Shown here: in pieces, positions 46,792 through 57,797 of the stretch | How positions within the stretch are numbered: position 1 is the first letter of the stretch | How the letters are laid out: every line of letters begins with the position of its first letter | DNA from: Aphelenchoides besseyi | Lineage: Eukaryota > Nematoda > Chromadorea > Rhabditida > Aphelenchoididae | Length of the DNA stretch: 64,000 nt | Reading direction: 5' to 3' | Assembly: GCA_024699855.1 (NCBI GenBank) | Contig: JAMPIQ010000001.1 | Coordinates: forward strand, 7,254,001 to 7,318,000 | Notes under the pieces: generated by a model | What the model was told of the DNA's origin: nothing | Databases searched by the model: none | The model's input: only the letters and a program-made list of their open reading frames with translations | Position numbers and translations under genes: made by a program

Positions 46792-48821
46792 CGTTGAGTT
46801 AGTTGAAAGAGTAGTTGGATCAGCTGACTGTCATCTATTGCCGGTCATGAATTAATTGAACGGCGTGTTCGCTCGGAACGTTCCGTCACCGGGCACCCAA
46901 TTTTGTCGTTCGCTAAAATCATTTCGGTACGTTCGATGAATTTTGTTTCGCGCTCAACACACACGTCAACGTTGTTTGTGGGTCGAAAATTACGAAAACC
47001 GCTTGAAGTTGTTTCTCGGACGACCGTTCGAGAAACTTCCGCGCTTTCTCATCGTTCCTCGCTCGATTTTGCGCTTTGACGACATTCTAGAGGATTGGCT
47101 GAAGCCGCAAACCAATTCGTGTCATCGCGAAGGAAACAAAGTTTCAAAAACCATGAGTTGACTACGACCGAAAAAGTAAACATCGGAGGGAGTTCTTCGC
47201 TCCCACAATTTTTCTGTACTCCATGACAACTCGACGGACAAAAATGTTCGAAATGGAAGATAGAAGCTTCTGGTTAACCAGCAGTTTGCAACAAAGAAAG
47301 AAATCGCCGCAAGTGACCGACAGAATTCACGTTTTTTCGCGGTCAGCAAACGTCCAAAAAACTTCAACGTCTTGACCGTCGACTATCTCACGTCACCGCG
47401 CGAGTGGACGAAAAGATTGGCGCTCAAAAAATGTCGACGCAAAGTCGCCGTAACGCAGTGGCTAAAACAGTTTGATGGGGATCGACGACAATCGCAGCTC
47501 GGCGCTTGCGCAGATCAGAAGTAAACGAGAGAGAACCGACAGAGTTGACGATTCCACTTCGCATTTCAGTGTGGATTCACGATCTCTGCGCACTCCTCTT
47601 CGAAACCCTACGGACGGCAATCGACGAGTACATATGAGTCAAAATCGCGACTTCAAACCACGAGCTTGATTTCAGACGTCAGAATTCGAAGTAAACAGCA
47701 ATTGACGGCTAAATGATAACAAACGAGTTGATTGAAATAAACCGCAATTGATCGTCGAATCGAAGGATCACAATTCTCGTCGTTGGAAGCACGCCAATGA
47801 GTTCGCACGTGAATCAATAAGCGGATTTAAGACTCCAATTATGAGCTTATTGAAACCACAGATTACACAACACGGAAGTCAATTTGCAAGCATAGTTAGT
47901 CATTCATTTACTCAAACACATGTACAACAAAAGTAACTCATTAGTCATATTGAAATGCTGGTTGACTTTGTTTACTTTTGTTATTATACAAAGAAAACAA
48001 TAAGGGTATTTGTTTGTCGCATTAGTTGATTAAACTTTGTCATTAGTACCATTTTATGGTTGAGGATACGGTCAGTTCATCAATTTCCGATCTTTTATCT
48101 CCTTCCAACTTCTCCATTTTTGCACCACTTTCTAAGTGTCAATCTGCAGTTGTGTTAAAAGAGATGAAAATGTGGTTTTATCGTGAACATTGAACGTCAA
48201 CAATGCACCAAACGCCGAAAATTCTTCGGCCCTTTGAGGTCTAGAGTTTCCGCTTCAAAAGCGCTCTTTTTTCAATTTGGCCACATGCGAAACGTCGATG
48301 TTTTGACGGTTACTGGCAAACTCCCGAAGCGTACTAATCCCAAACACTGATTCTTTAATGTCGTTCAACAAACCGATCACTCATGGGAAACATGGCTACA
48401 ATTCTCGAAGACATTCGAGGCGTTCTGACAACACAATTTTGCACATCGATTCGGAACTCTGTTCTGCTTGAATGCTTTTGTTACTGTTATTCGCGATGAT
48501 TTTGTCGATTTCTATTTTAGATCTTCTATTGGTGCATTTAATTCGAAATATTCGACATTTCAAACAAAAACTTCGAGAGTTTGGGCTGCTTTCCCCGCTC
48601 TCGTTTTTCTCTTCGGTCCCTTCGCTCTGCCGCTGCTTTCGGTGCTGACGACTGAAAGCATATCGGAGCGAGTTTCTTGCAGCAAATGACGACAATTTTT
48701 AGTTCTTTTTGTAAAATTTCTTACTTCAATCATCGTATTTTAACGTCCAATGTATTCGTCGATTGTACTTATACGAGTTTTCGCTGTAATCCTTAATTTC
48801 TTCGTTTTCAGGGTAATAACT
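46792..48821. other. Intergenic, 2.0 kb
   Basis: Open frames at 46943-47161, 47122-47367, 47472-47669 and 48396-48695 are present. The first (RLKLFLGRPFEKLPRFLIV) faintly resembles a doublecortin-like ubiquitin fold but has no supporting exons. A TTTTCAG acceptor at 48805-48811 precedes the next gene's ATG by ten bases, consistent with leader or 5'UTR splicing. Confidence 0.4.
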
Positions 48822-50629
48822 ATGGCCGAGGAAGAGGCACGGGTGAAATTTCGGAACAAACTAAACGCTCTTTATTCTCGTCGACCCAACAGCAATCTTG
48901 TTTCGACAGCCGAATATCAATCTCGACTAGAACGTTTAAACCAGCTTCTTCAAGATCCCAATGTTCCACGTACTCAAACAGATTTGAAGTTGTTAAAAAA
49001 CTGTTCCATCGTCACCGAACTCATCAACAACATTCCAACACAAAAGCTTTGTAAAGCAAACACACAATTGCAATTCGTTGAAACTGAAAATCTATTCGAT
49101 TTACTTCAAGAGTAGGAAGCTTTTTCATTTTTGTCTTCAGTTCACATTTTAGAATTCATATTAAACTCTCGCATTGTGGTCGCAATGTCTTGCAAAGGTA
49201 CTTGCGAACTCGTTATTGTAACATCAGCAAAGATGTCGTTATGGCTTTTTTGAACACATGCATAAACTGTCCTCGACAAAAACGTATGAACGGAGTGACG
49301 CGTAGAGTAATCGACGAAAACAACGAACACGAAGAAGAGGATGTGGAGGATGATAGTATTAACACAACCATGGAAACTACGGATACCAAATTGCTTTCTA
49401 ATGGTCAGATGGCAAGTGCAAATGCGATTCACGTTCAGCCTTTGAACATTGATTTCGATCCAAAGCCGGTGGCTAAATATGGAAATGATAGATTTACACG
49501 TGGACAAGTGAGCCCTTTTGTTTGTCGTTAAATTCGTCTTTAGATCGATTTGTTCCAAATGACCGAAAATCCAGATGGCAATAACAACTATTTTCTTCGT
49601 TATGTTGATTTGACGACGAAACGAATTCGTCTTCGATCTCTAAATAACGGGAGCGTTAGTGAAATTGCAAATGTTCTTTTCGACATCTACTGTGAGCAGG
49701 GAGCGCCGTGTGTGCTTCAATCTCTTCACGGTGTTGATTTCGTTCGTAAAATTATCGGCGAGATTAACCACATTTATCCGTGCCGTCAGTTATACGGAGA
49801 GATGCAAGGAAGCGTGGAGTCAGCACAAATAATATTGAATCAGTTGTCCGACTTGATGAAACGCTACAACACACGTAAATGGAGTAGTTTGTTGAGAATT
49901 TTGGAGTACGAAATCAACAGTACGTATCGTAATGGTAAGTCTCGCGGCGGACATATGATGAATTGGTGTGAATGATTGCAGATATTCAAAGTTCTCCGTT
50001 TGAACTCACATTTGGTCATTCCGCATCAATGGGTTTACGCTCATCGAAGATCATCGATATAATCTACGAGAAGTCACAGGCCGAAGAAGAGATTCTTGAG
50101 TATTTGACTGATGCCGAGTTGATTCGTTGCAGGTAAGTGAAGTAGATTCAGCATTAAATAAACTGATTTTAGTTTGTTCTGCCACAACGCAAATGAAACA
50201 AAACGTCCATCTGTACGATCTTATTACGACGAGCCATTGACTCTCGGCTGTTCATCTTCGCGTTTCTCATCTCCAATGTCGAACAACGGACATCCAACCA
50301 CTTCGTCGTTATCTCAGCTTGTTTGTACTCCCGATTCTTTATCTCAAAGTGCCTCCTCGTCCAATACCTCATTCTACAATTCGGTTCAATCAGGAACTCC
50401 AACGAACAACACGAATGGACAGCAATATCAAGCCACACCACCGCAATCTCAAGCACCAAACAACGAACATTTTGCTACACCTCCATTCGGAGACACTTCG
50501 TCTCATCCGTCACCCATATTTTTCCCTTCGATTTCAACAGCAACCACAACGTCGTTGAATAGCGTTGCACTAGTCAATGTGAACAAAAACGAACATTGTC
50601 CATCACAAATCAACGACTGTTTGCTCTAA
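48822..50629 (+). CDS. Domesticated integrase (KRBA2-like), central catalytic Asp lost
   Basis: Five exons (48822..49111, 49153..49507, 49544..49934, 49982..50132, 50173..50629) close in phase to 547 residues. An N-terminal helical region is followed by an intact H2C2 zinc domain (His 99 and 104, Cys 133 and 136, around ISKDVVMAFLNTCINC). An acidic linker leads to an RNase-H-fold integrase core: first Asp at 217 (IDLFQM), then DLTTKRIRLRSL and the final Glu at 307 (QGSVES). The core ends with SSPFELTFGHSASMG. The second catalytic Asp is gone: the motif normally LQSDNG reads LQSLHG (residue 276). A Ser/Thr/Gln-rich tail of about 170 residues follows. No reverse transcriptase, protease or LTR flanks it, and host-type introns interrupt it. 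It therefore reads as a host gene derived from a Ty3/gypsy-type integrase, like KRBA2 and GIN1. A start 24 codons upstream is in frame but lies across the acceptor. Confidence 0.85.
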
Positions 50630-51914
50630 CAAGAGTCGTTAAACCTGAACTGTTAAACATGAGCAATTATGTACGTGGTCTCTTTTGCCAAACGAACTTA
50701 GTCGTTCCTTCAGTAAGCCAAAATTACACTACTTCGTTCTAGTGCATTCATTGGCATTTTTTCTTTTGCTGTTTGTATACCGCGTATGACGATAAATAAC
50801 CTCAAGTCTTCTCTACCTATAATAACTCGATCGTTTCTTCCCAAATTTCCAACTTAGTTCGTTAGCCAGCCCTAGTAACTTATTCCGTTCATCTCGATTC
50901 AAAACATTTGAAATGATCTAAACGCTATTTAGTTTACTTATTCCTTTTTAGAGCAGTCAGTTATTCGTGTACTGGTGTGCTAATCCTCGCATTTTCTGTT
51001 CAGTTCAATAAACCTTGTGATTCCGCACCACGGAAACCTTGAAGTTGTGAAGAACAAAATCAGGAACAGGCAACAATCTGTACGTTTACCGGATTCCATG
51101 GAAGTTATTCGTTTGGACAGTCGAGAAGTTCCGTCTTCTTATCAAACGACAATCTTTTCCTTGTCATTCGCAAATTGGACGCTTCCGAGTCCGCATCAAG
51201 TGGGTTGACATTTCAAGCGTCACATTGACGATCGCGACGCCAAAACGTGTCGCTTTAGCGGCCCAGTTGTGTTGATTTGATTTACGAACGATCGAGAGTG
51301 TTAAAGCCAATCAATAGTACATAATAGGCGTTTCCAGCGCACATCCACTACCCCTCAAATTCCACAATTAATATTCACTGTTTTTCCGGTTACAATTAAC
51401 TTTTTCAAACTAATTTCCGACTCTGGACAAACAAACATTCTTTCAAAATAAATTCAAAGTTCTGGCTCATATTTGAAGGTCTCTAGTGCAATCCACTGCC
51501 CCTCTAATTCTACTCTCAATTTCACCACTTCTAAAGCCATTTGTGCAATAAAGCAAGCAAATTCTTCAAAAACAATGTACAAACTTGGACACTAACAGCC
51601 AGTCATTTGGTTACTTTATAACGCGCTCATTTTGTTTTTGGTTTTGACACATTTTAACATTTTACTTAGTTTTGCTGACTTTGAATGTGTTGGTAAGATA
51701 ATTTGCAAAATACAAATTTATTTAAGTGATAAAAGTAGCTTAAAACAAGGCAATAATTAAAAACTACGTATAATTATAAAAATTCAAAAATGTTTAGTAA
51801 TTTGAATAAATGGAAAATATGAAAAACTAAATTTGTTTAAGATTGGATTAAAAACACGACTCAAGACAGGCACAATTTACAATACAATAATAGTGCTTTG
51901 GTTAAGCGAAAATA
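50630..51914. other. Intergenic, becoming AT-rich
   Basis: 1.3 kb. The first part is 3'UTR-like, with an AATAAA near 51007. From about 51600 the sequence is distinctly AT-rich up to the mobile element. A 63-codon frame at 51017-51208 has no motif. No gene recognised. Confidence 0.5.
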
Positions 51915-51916
51915 TA

Positions 51917-52150
51917 CAGGGTGTCCAGCCACAATCGGGCGATTTGAAATGCTTATATCTCAGCTATTTCTAAACCGTTTTTTTTGCGGTTTTTTGTTGT
52001 TGATAAATTAGACTAAGCAGTTTCGTTTGACGTCAAAAAATTTGCAATCTTCAACGGCAAATGCCGGAAATTTGCATTTTGGCGAAAAGCCGCAAAATTT
52101 GACGAAATTTCCCAATGATCAGCATTCTGGTCGCTCTTTTTTCTCAATTG
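51917..52150 (+). repeat. Left terminal inverted repeat
   Basis: 234 bp, inverted with respect to 52843-53079. Starts CAGGGTGTCCAGCCACAATC and ends at the CAATTG at 52145-52150. Confidence 0.9.
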
Positions 52151-52154
52151 TTTA

Positions 52155-52879
52155 TCAGTTAATTTCAACACTTTTTCCGTTATTCTCAATGACTTTGTGC
52201 ATTCGTCGTTCAAAATCGTCCACTGCTCTATCAATCATTTCTTGATCCAAATTTGCGAATTCTCGTTCGATTCGTGCTTCCAAGTCGTCCAATTTCGCTG
52301 GCTCTGTCCGATAAACACGATCTTTGAGATATCCCCAAAGAAAGAAGTCGCACGGAGTTAAATCCGGGCTGTAAGATGGCCACGGATATGGAGCAACAAA
52401 ATTGCCTCCACCACGACCCATCCAACGCCCCGGGAACTGATTGTTCAACCAATCACGAACTCGAAGTGTGAAATGGGCCGGCGCCCCATCGTGCATAAAC
52501 ACGATGAGGTCTTGGAGTCCCCAAGATTCGAGAGTGGGTACAACCGATCTTGGAGTAGTCGAAGATACGATTCGCCATTCACGTTGTCACGCGTGAAAAA
52601 CGGCCCGACGACTCCCATTTTCCCGATTGCTGCCCAAACAGGCAGTCGAGGAGAATGGAGAGGGGCTTCTCGGTACCTAAGTTTTGAGATTGCAATCTTG
52701 TTGTTGATTGAGACTTGCCAGTTGGGATTCGTATCTGTCCAATAACGAAAGTTATGCCGGTTTACGGATCCATGGACGGCAAAATGCGCCTCGTCCGAAA
52801 ACATCAGATTCGATAGAAAATCGTGATTGTTGTTGAGAAGTTGCAATTGAGAAAAAAGAGCGACCAGAATGCTGATCAT
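52155..52879 (-). pseudogene. Truncated, frameshifted DDE transposase
   Basis: Two minus-strand frames overlap. 52879-52445 carries FSDEAHFAVHGSVNRHNFRYW and WAAIGKMGVVGPFFTRDN. 52502-52155 carries MHDGAPAHF and SPDLTPCDFFLWGYLKDRVY. The three catalytic acids (SDEAHF, HDGAPAHF, SPDLTP) are all present, with 41 residues between the second and third: the DD41D spacing described for rosa elements. A one-base shift near 52530-52545 separates the halves. The N-terminal helix-turn-helix is absent: the frame starts inside the right inverted repeat instead. The copy cannot make a working enzyme. Confidence 0.85.
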
Positions 52880-53079
52880 TGGGAAATTTCGTCAAATTTT
52901 GCGGCTTTTCGCCAAAATGCAAATTTCCGGCATTTGCCGTTGAAGATTGCAAATTTTTTTGACGTCAAACGAAACTGCTTAGTCTAATTTATCAACAACA
53001 AAAAACCGCAAAAAAAAACGGTTCAGAAATAGCTGAGATATAAGCATTTCAAATCGCCCGATTGTGGCTGGACACCCTG
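52843..53079 (-). repeat. Right terminal inverted repeat
   Basis: 237 bp, inverted match of 51917-52150. Its outer 31 bp (53049-53079) are read in frame as the C-terminus of the neighbouring minus-strand gene. Confidence 0.9.
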
Positions 53080-54789
53080 TACAGTGACATACACACTGAT
53101 GAAGATCCAATTCCGCCACTAGTCCAATTTGTAATAGTTGTAATTCCATTATGCCAACCATCTAGTGCCTTGTTTGCGTGAATAGGTAATTGACTATCCT
53201 TGACACTAGCATACCGATTTACACACTGTGTTGCCCAATAATGCCAGCCACGAACGAACAAATAGCCATGACCATGATCAACCGTGACGAAAGGTCCCAC
53301 ATCATGCTCAATGTATCCGATCAAAACAGAGTTCTGTAGAGTAGATAAGTAAGCATAAAGAGCGTCTTGGATTTTTTGACGATTTGTCTCTGACCACTGT
53401 GCCGTAGCCCTAAAAATACAAAAATGTACATAATTTACAAATGATGCAAATAAAAAATATTTTCTTAAAATTGAACTTTTTAATTGTCAAAATATATCAA
53501 TACCTGATATAATAATCGAGAGTTGGAGTTCGAGAAACAATTGCCGATATTCTATATTGACCAGCTTTGTTCTTGGAACTATTATAGCTAGCACAGTAAT
53601 TAGGGTCACATTTCAACGTATACGAGTCCTCTCCAATCCCAAATGCAGTAACTATAACGTGCTTTGAGTATCCTTCGGGCCCCAACGAGCTTACTTCGTC
53701 CCAAATTTTTGTCGCTTTTTCTTCAAGAAGTTTTGTCGAACTATCGCTGTACGAAAAATTCCTTATCACATTTTCCATCTCTTTAATATCTATGTGTGGC
53801 CATGTTGCTTCCAATAACGCAAGAGTCCGATTGGCTGCTTTTTGAGTCATCTTGTCATACTCTTCGTTCAGCTCTTCCACTTTCTTTAATGCCTTCGTTT
53901 CATACGCGATACCAGCACAAAAGGAGCCAAGAACAAATGACAGTTGAATATCACGCTCAAGAAAAACGCCAAGATCCAACGCCGCTTTTGTTTTCCAATG
54001 ATTTGTAGAAAGAAATTTGTCAATAAAACAAAAGCCCATGTCCTGTTGAACCAAGCCGGAGTTTTTTTCAATCTCTGCATCAATAAAAGAGCGTGTTTCG
54101 ACAATATTGTTGAATGGAGTCGTCTTTTTATCGAGTACTTCCTGAATGTTCCCAATGAATTGCGTTGGATTCAAAAGATCGAAAATTTTATCGTACTGTT
54201 TTCCAAATCCATCATCGTCGCTCAGAATTGATTTATCAACTGTTCTCTCGCAGGAAATAAAGTCGTCGATTCGATGCAATAAATCCAATGGAGTTTTTCC
54301 GTGGCTTTTACACACTGTTTTGTAGTCTTCGATCGCTTCTTTTTCAGTTGTTGCTTCAAGCACATAACTAAGTTCTCTCCGTAAACTTCTAAGGAGAGAA
54401 TTAACTTCGAACAAATAGGTGCCAAAGTGATACCCAATAATAGCTGACGATATTTCGTAGTGTACGCGATGAGATAAATCAATGAAATTCTTCGAGATGC
54501 GGTCGTCAAGTTGCTTTAGCATCTTTGCTTCGTCAGACTCTGGACTAATTATAGTGTTGGCGATGGTAATGCCGAGATTTGCTGCAGGTATAGCCAATTT
54601 AGTCGTGTCTGCCGCCGCCATGGTGATTACTTTCAGCGTGCCATAAAGGCTCAAAGCAGCGCCTGACGATTCCTCCAACTTTTCCATGATGCTCTTTCCG
54701 TTTTCAAGTATGTTGTTGGTTGATAAATCGGCAAAAACTCGAAGAGTTGATATATAGCAGAAGAATGCAAGAAGGTGAAGTAATTTCAT
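53049..54789 (-). CDS. Secreted orphan protein with transposon-derived C-terminus
   Basis: Two exons, complement(53049..53409, 53504..54789), close in phase to 548 residues. A signal peptide (MKLLHLLAFFCYISTLRVFA) is followed by about 350 residues of mostly helical sequence containing a short hydrophobic, Ala-rich stretch (KLAIPAANLGITIANTII). A Cys-containing region with several possible N-glycosylation sites follows. The second exon is rich in Gly, Trp and His (GHGYLFVRGWHYWATQCVN). Almost the whole first 428 residues are in one exon, unlike its neighbours. The final residues SSHNRAI and the stop codon lie inside the mariner-type inverted repeat. I recognise no family. Confidence 0.8.
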
Positions 54790-55258
54790 GATCGTAGGTG
54801 GCGATGATGATGAATGACAAATCTATAAAGTTAGTATAAAATATTCAAAACAAATTATAATTTACACGTTAGTTATACGCGTTTTCATCGTTATTCAATT
54901 TACATCAACTTTGGGACAAGAATATAAGTTCAATAGAGGTGAACAATAAATTTGGGACTAAAGGGATTTTTGCCAAACAAACGCATAAATTAAAAAAATT
55001 ATGGAAGTTTGTCTTTGAGTTAAAAATAACGATTTATTTCACCCAAAAACTTCGCAGAAACAAAAATTTTTAACAATTTGTGTTGATGAGCGAAAGACAA
55101 GCGGTGGTGACGAGCAGGCGGAATGTCGGTCGATCGATTCCCATTCGAGAGCAGTAATCGCATCAACGTTTACATTTGATTTGATGGGTGATGGCTTTCA
55201 AATACAGAACAACCGTCGATGCAAAAAATTTTTTGCACGTCAAAGAATTTCCGAAGAC
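54790..55258. other. Intergenic
   Basis: 469 AT-rich bases upstream of the secreted-protein gene. No open frame or motif of note; the promoter should be here. Confidence 0.5.
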
Positions 55259-55558
55259 TCACGATGACATCGCAATGAGCATCGTGATAGTACAAGAGAA
55301 GTTCGTTTTCTCTTGATAGAGCGGCTTCTCCAGGCCTTCAGCGCTCATAGTAAATCCGATTTTTGTCGGATGTATTCCTCGTTCTTCGGCGTTCTCTATC
55401 GCCCGGTCAACAACGCTTCGAACTTTTGCACGCATAACGTCAAGAAGATTCTCACCATCGTCTAAATCAATCAACGTCGATTCTTCACGATAGCGAAGAA
55501 GCACGGGAAATCGTTCCGAGTATTCGGTTTCACGCGAGTGAACAGTGGAATTTGGCAT
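55259..55558 (-). CDS. Hypothetical small protein
   Basis: A 99-codon frame starts at an ATG with an adenine-rich context and encodes a charged, helical protein. LLDVMRAKVRSVVDRAIENA and ERGIHPTKIGF are its most protein-like parts. The C-terminal 20 residues look less coding-like, so an intron or different 3' end is possible. A second frame (55471-55659) overlaps it upstream in another register (KAHTNLWQQHVCLFERVDD), and the two could be halves of one gene broken by a frameshift. No family recognised. Confidence 0.35.
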   Translation of the reverse strand: MPNSTVHSRETEYSERFPVLLRYREESTLIDLDDGENLLDVMRAKVRSVVDRAIENAEERGIHPTKIGFTMSAEGLEKPLYQEKTNFSCTITMLIAMSS

Positions 55559-55857
55559 TTTTCAAAAAGGTACGGTAACAAACCCGTTTGATCGTCGACA
55601 CGTTCGAATAAGCAAACGTGCTGTTGCCACAAGTTAGTGTGAGCTTTCGGCAAGATCATTTATCTTTTCGGTTTCAATTGTCTGGTCAATCAAGTTTTTT
55701 TGAACAACCGACGGACCACCCACTTTGAAATTTCGGGGTTAATTGGTTGTTGCGCTATTTCAATTCTTGCTGTTATCAACTATTCAATTAAAATTAAGTG
55801 TTTATGATGGAAACGCATTTACAGTTACCATTTTTCTTCGTTTTTTTTCGCTTTCTC

Positions 55858-56900
55858 CTAGAGAGTTCCACTGATCGTCGTTTCCTTTGGCTTTGATGTC
55901 GACGGATGTTCCTCGCTTGGATCATCAATGTCGGTCGTGTTCTTTTTGCGTGGATGCAATAAACACCTTTGTTTAAAATTGAGCGGCAGTTGATTCACAA
56001 TGAATTCGTAGGCCCTCCACCGTTTATCGAAGATTCGTTTTAATTGCATCCAGACCAAAGTAGAGAGCTTGTCGGGTTCACTGAAAATGTTTCTGACAAG
56101 TTATCACTCCTCCTTAAACATACTTGAAAACAAATCGATAAATGTCTAAATAGTCTTCAAATGCTACCGTAAACATTTTTATTGGTCGATCGAAATCGAC
56201 ATGAATTCTTCGAATGCTATTTTCACAAATGGAACTTACACGGTTTACACCTTCTTCTATGTTCCGGCTAACCGTTTATTGCGTAAAAATTCGCCATCCG
56301 AAAGCGATACTTTAACCAAATCAATGTCGTTCGATTCGTCGACATCATTTTTGCCAATCCATAAAGACGTCCGTCCGCATATTTGAAGACCCACATTTCG
56401 ATGAGAAGATGAACAGGAGTTACTTGAAGTTGGCCTTCAGCATCCATTTTAACGAAATAATGACCTCGACGGTCAGGTCTATAAGTGAGTCCGTCTATTA
56501 AGTTAAGATATCGTGCAGATTTGGTGGATCGGAATAAGGAATCCAGGTGTGGAAAAAACTCATCGTCAACTTGAGTTTTTTGCCTGGCAGTCACCATCTC
56601 GCTTTCGATCTCAATATGGCCAATTCCCAAATAAGAATCAGAGTCCTTCTGATCTTGAAAGTGTACAAGTACTGTATCGAAATCGAGGACAACAATATTC
56701 CGAAAATGACAATGTTCGGCGATATTTAGTCGGCTAAATAAAGCGTTAGAAAAAAAGGCTTGTAAACGTACAGCACTTTTTGATGAAACAAATCAAGAAT
56801 ATAAATATTCTCATCATAATTGCCAATCAAGAAACGATTAGGTGAAAGGACTGAGCGAACACAACAGTTCCTCAACTTTGCCCATGTACTGCTTAACAAC
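55858..56900 (-). CDS. Uncharacterised protein, 5' exons not found
   Basis: Five exons, complement(55858..56080, 56124..56234, 56273..56309, 56369..56733, 56772..about 56900), close in phase over about 285 residues. The start is missing: the first visible exon reads WAKLRNCCVRSVLSPNRFLI with no in-frame ATG after a plausible acceptor. Features include GNYDENIYILDLF and HFRNIVVLDFDTVLVHFQD, which look like beta-propeller strands. An acidic middle and VWMQLKRIFDKRWRAYEFI near the end follow, then a Lys/Ser/Thr-rich tail. The gene's 5' side faces the LTR retrotransposon 0.3 kb away, which may separate it from its upstream exons. I recognise no family. Confidence 0.55.
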
Positions 56901-57218
56901 AGTTCCAACCATCGTCGTTAGTGTAATTTTTTAAATCTGAATGATCAACTTCAAATCAAGATTCATGTACAAAAGCAAATGACGCGATAGCAAGATGTGT
57001 TGATTATGTTAGATTGGAAATTAAGAACGACAAAATACCAAACTTTTATTTAAGATTGTTGTTCAATTGCGATCAATGAAAAGGTTGAACGACAGAAACT
57101 GGATGCCACAAAATACGAGTGGCCGCTTTAGCTCATTTGCTGAGCTTATATGCGACTCCAAACTGGAAACAGAAGTTCACCGGTAACATGTAACTTCGGG
57201 TTATTTGCGGTTATAACT

Positions 57219-57450
57219 ACTGTAACGTCCCGTTATAAATTCCTTCTTAATCAAGTTCAAGAGCGCCGCACCCCTAACCCCGCCTCCAATTTATCGTTAA
57301 CGAATCTTCTCTCCACTCAACTCTTACTTCGACCTTTTTTCTTCATCAAGTGTAGTTGTGTACTTTATTTTGTCCATCGCTTAAATAAACTTCTCTATTA
57401 CCTAAGTATATTTATTCGGTTTTATTGTAAGGAGAATACAAAACCTTACA
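57219..57450 (+). repeat. 5' LTR (boundaries approximate)
   Basis: Begins with TGTAACGTCC and ends ...CCTTACA, five bases before the primer-binding site. Contains a TATAAA near 57233 and an AATAAA near 57382, the expected promoter and polyadenylation signals. The start could instead be the TGTAAC at 57188. Confidence 0.6.
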
Positions 57451-57455
57451 AAATT

Positions 57456-57480
57456 TGGGGGCTCGGCTAAATTCGAATCC
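57456..57480 (+). other. Primer-binding site
   Basis: TGGGGGCTCGG and following bases lie just inside the LTR. The reverse complement ends in CCA and contains a TTCGAAT T-loop-like sequence, as expected for pairing with a tRNA 3' end. I cannot name the tRNA. Confidence 0.55.
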
Positions 57481-57669
57481 GAAATCTATTGGAGATCGAG
57501 CCATCGTTTATTTCTATTTCTTGTGGTCGGGAAATTAAGAGCGTAGCTCTTAAAAAAGTGGATCCAAGACCGTAAACATTGGGACGAGCAAGTCGTCAGT
57601 CAACGTTTGGGAAACAAGGACCGTTGGAGTGAATTGGATTGAACCCGTTCGAGGGAACTTGGGACCATT

Positions 57670-57797
57670 GGGACGAGCGTGAGTGGAAAATTGGAAGTGT
57701 AACCTGGAAAATCGACTAAGAAACAGTGGGACGAGCGTGAGTGGAAAATTGGAAGTGTAACCTGGAAAATCGACTAAGAAACAGTGGGACGAGCGTG
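57670..57797 (+). repeat. 58-bp tandem repeat in the retrotransposon leader
   Basis: Two full copies start at 57670 and 57728, and a partial third starts at 57786. Each begins GGGACGAGCGTGAGTGG and ends GACTAAGAAACAGT. The full copies are identical by eye. Confidence 0.85.

Larger units (their letters stand above)
51917..53079. mobile_element. Tc1/mariner-superfamily (DD41D, rosa-like) element, defective
   Basis: A 1,163-bp element bounded by TA dinucleotides (51915-51916 and 53080-53081), the target duplication of the IS630-Tc1-mariner group. Both ends read CAGGGTGTCCAGCC inward. Terminal inverted repeats are very long (234 and 237 bp) and differ mainly in the length of a T/A homopolymer. 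A minus-strand transposase lies between them but lacks its DNA-binding N-terminus and has a frameshift. The long, nearly identical repeats suggest recent insertion or recent end duplication. It sits in the last codons of the secreted-protein gene on its right. Confidence 0.9.

Noticed and set aside
46943..47161. Plus-strand frame with RLKLFLGRPFEKLPRFLIV resembling a doublecortin-like fold
   Set aside because: A single frame without neighbouring exons, flanked by sequence without splice support; the resemblance is weak.
48750..48821. In-frame upstream ATG of the integrase-derived gene, giving a hydrophobic N-terminus
   Set aside because: The stretch crosses a TTTTCAG acceptor ten bases before the second ATG, so it is more likely intron or outron than coding.
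57119..57190. tRNA-like stretch with an AGCTCATTTGCTGAGC D-arm look
   Set aside because: No pairing acceptor stem and no B-box; the rest does not fold as a tRNA. It could be a remnant, but cannot be supported.
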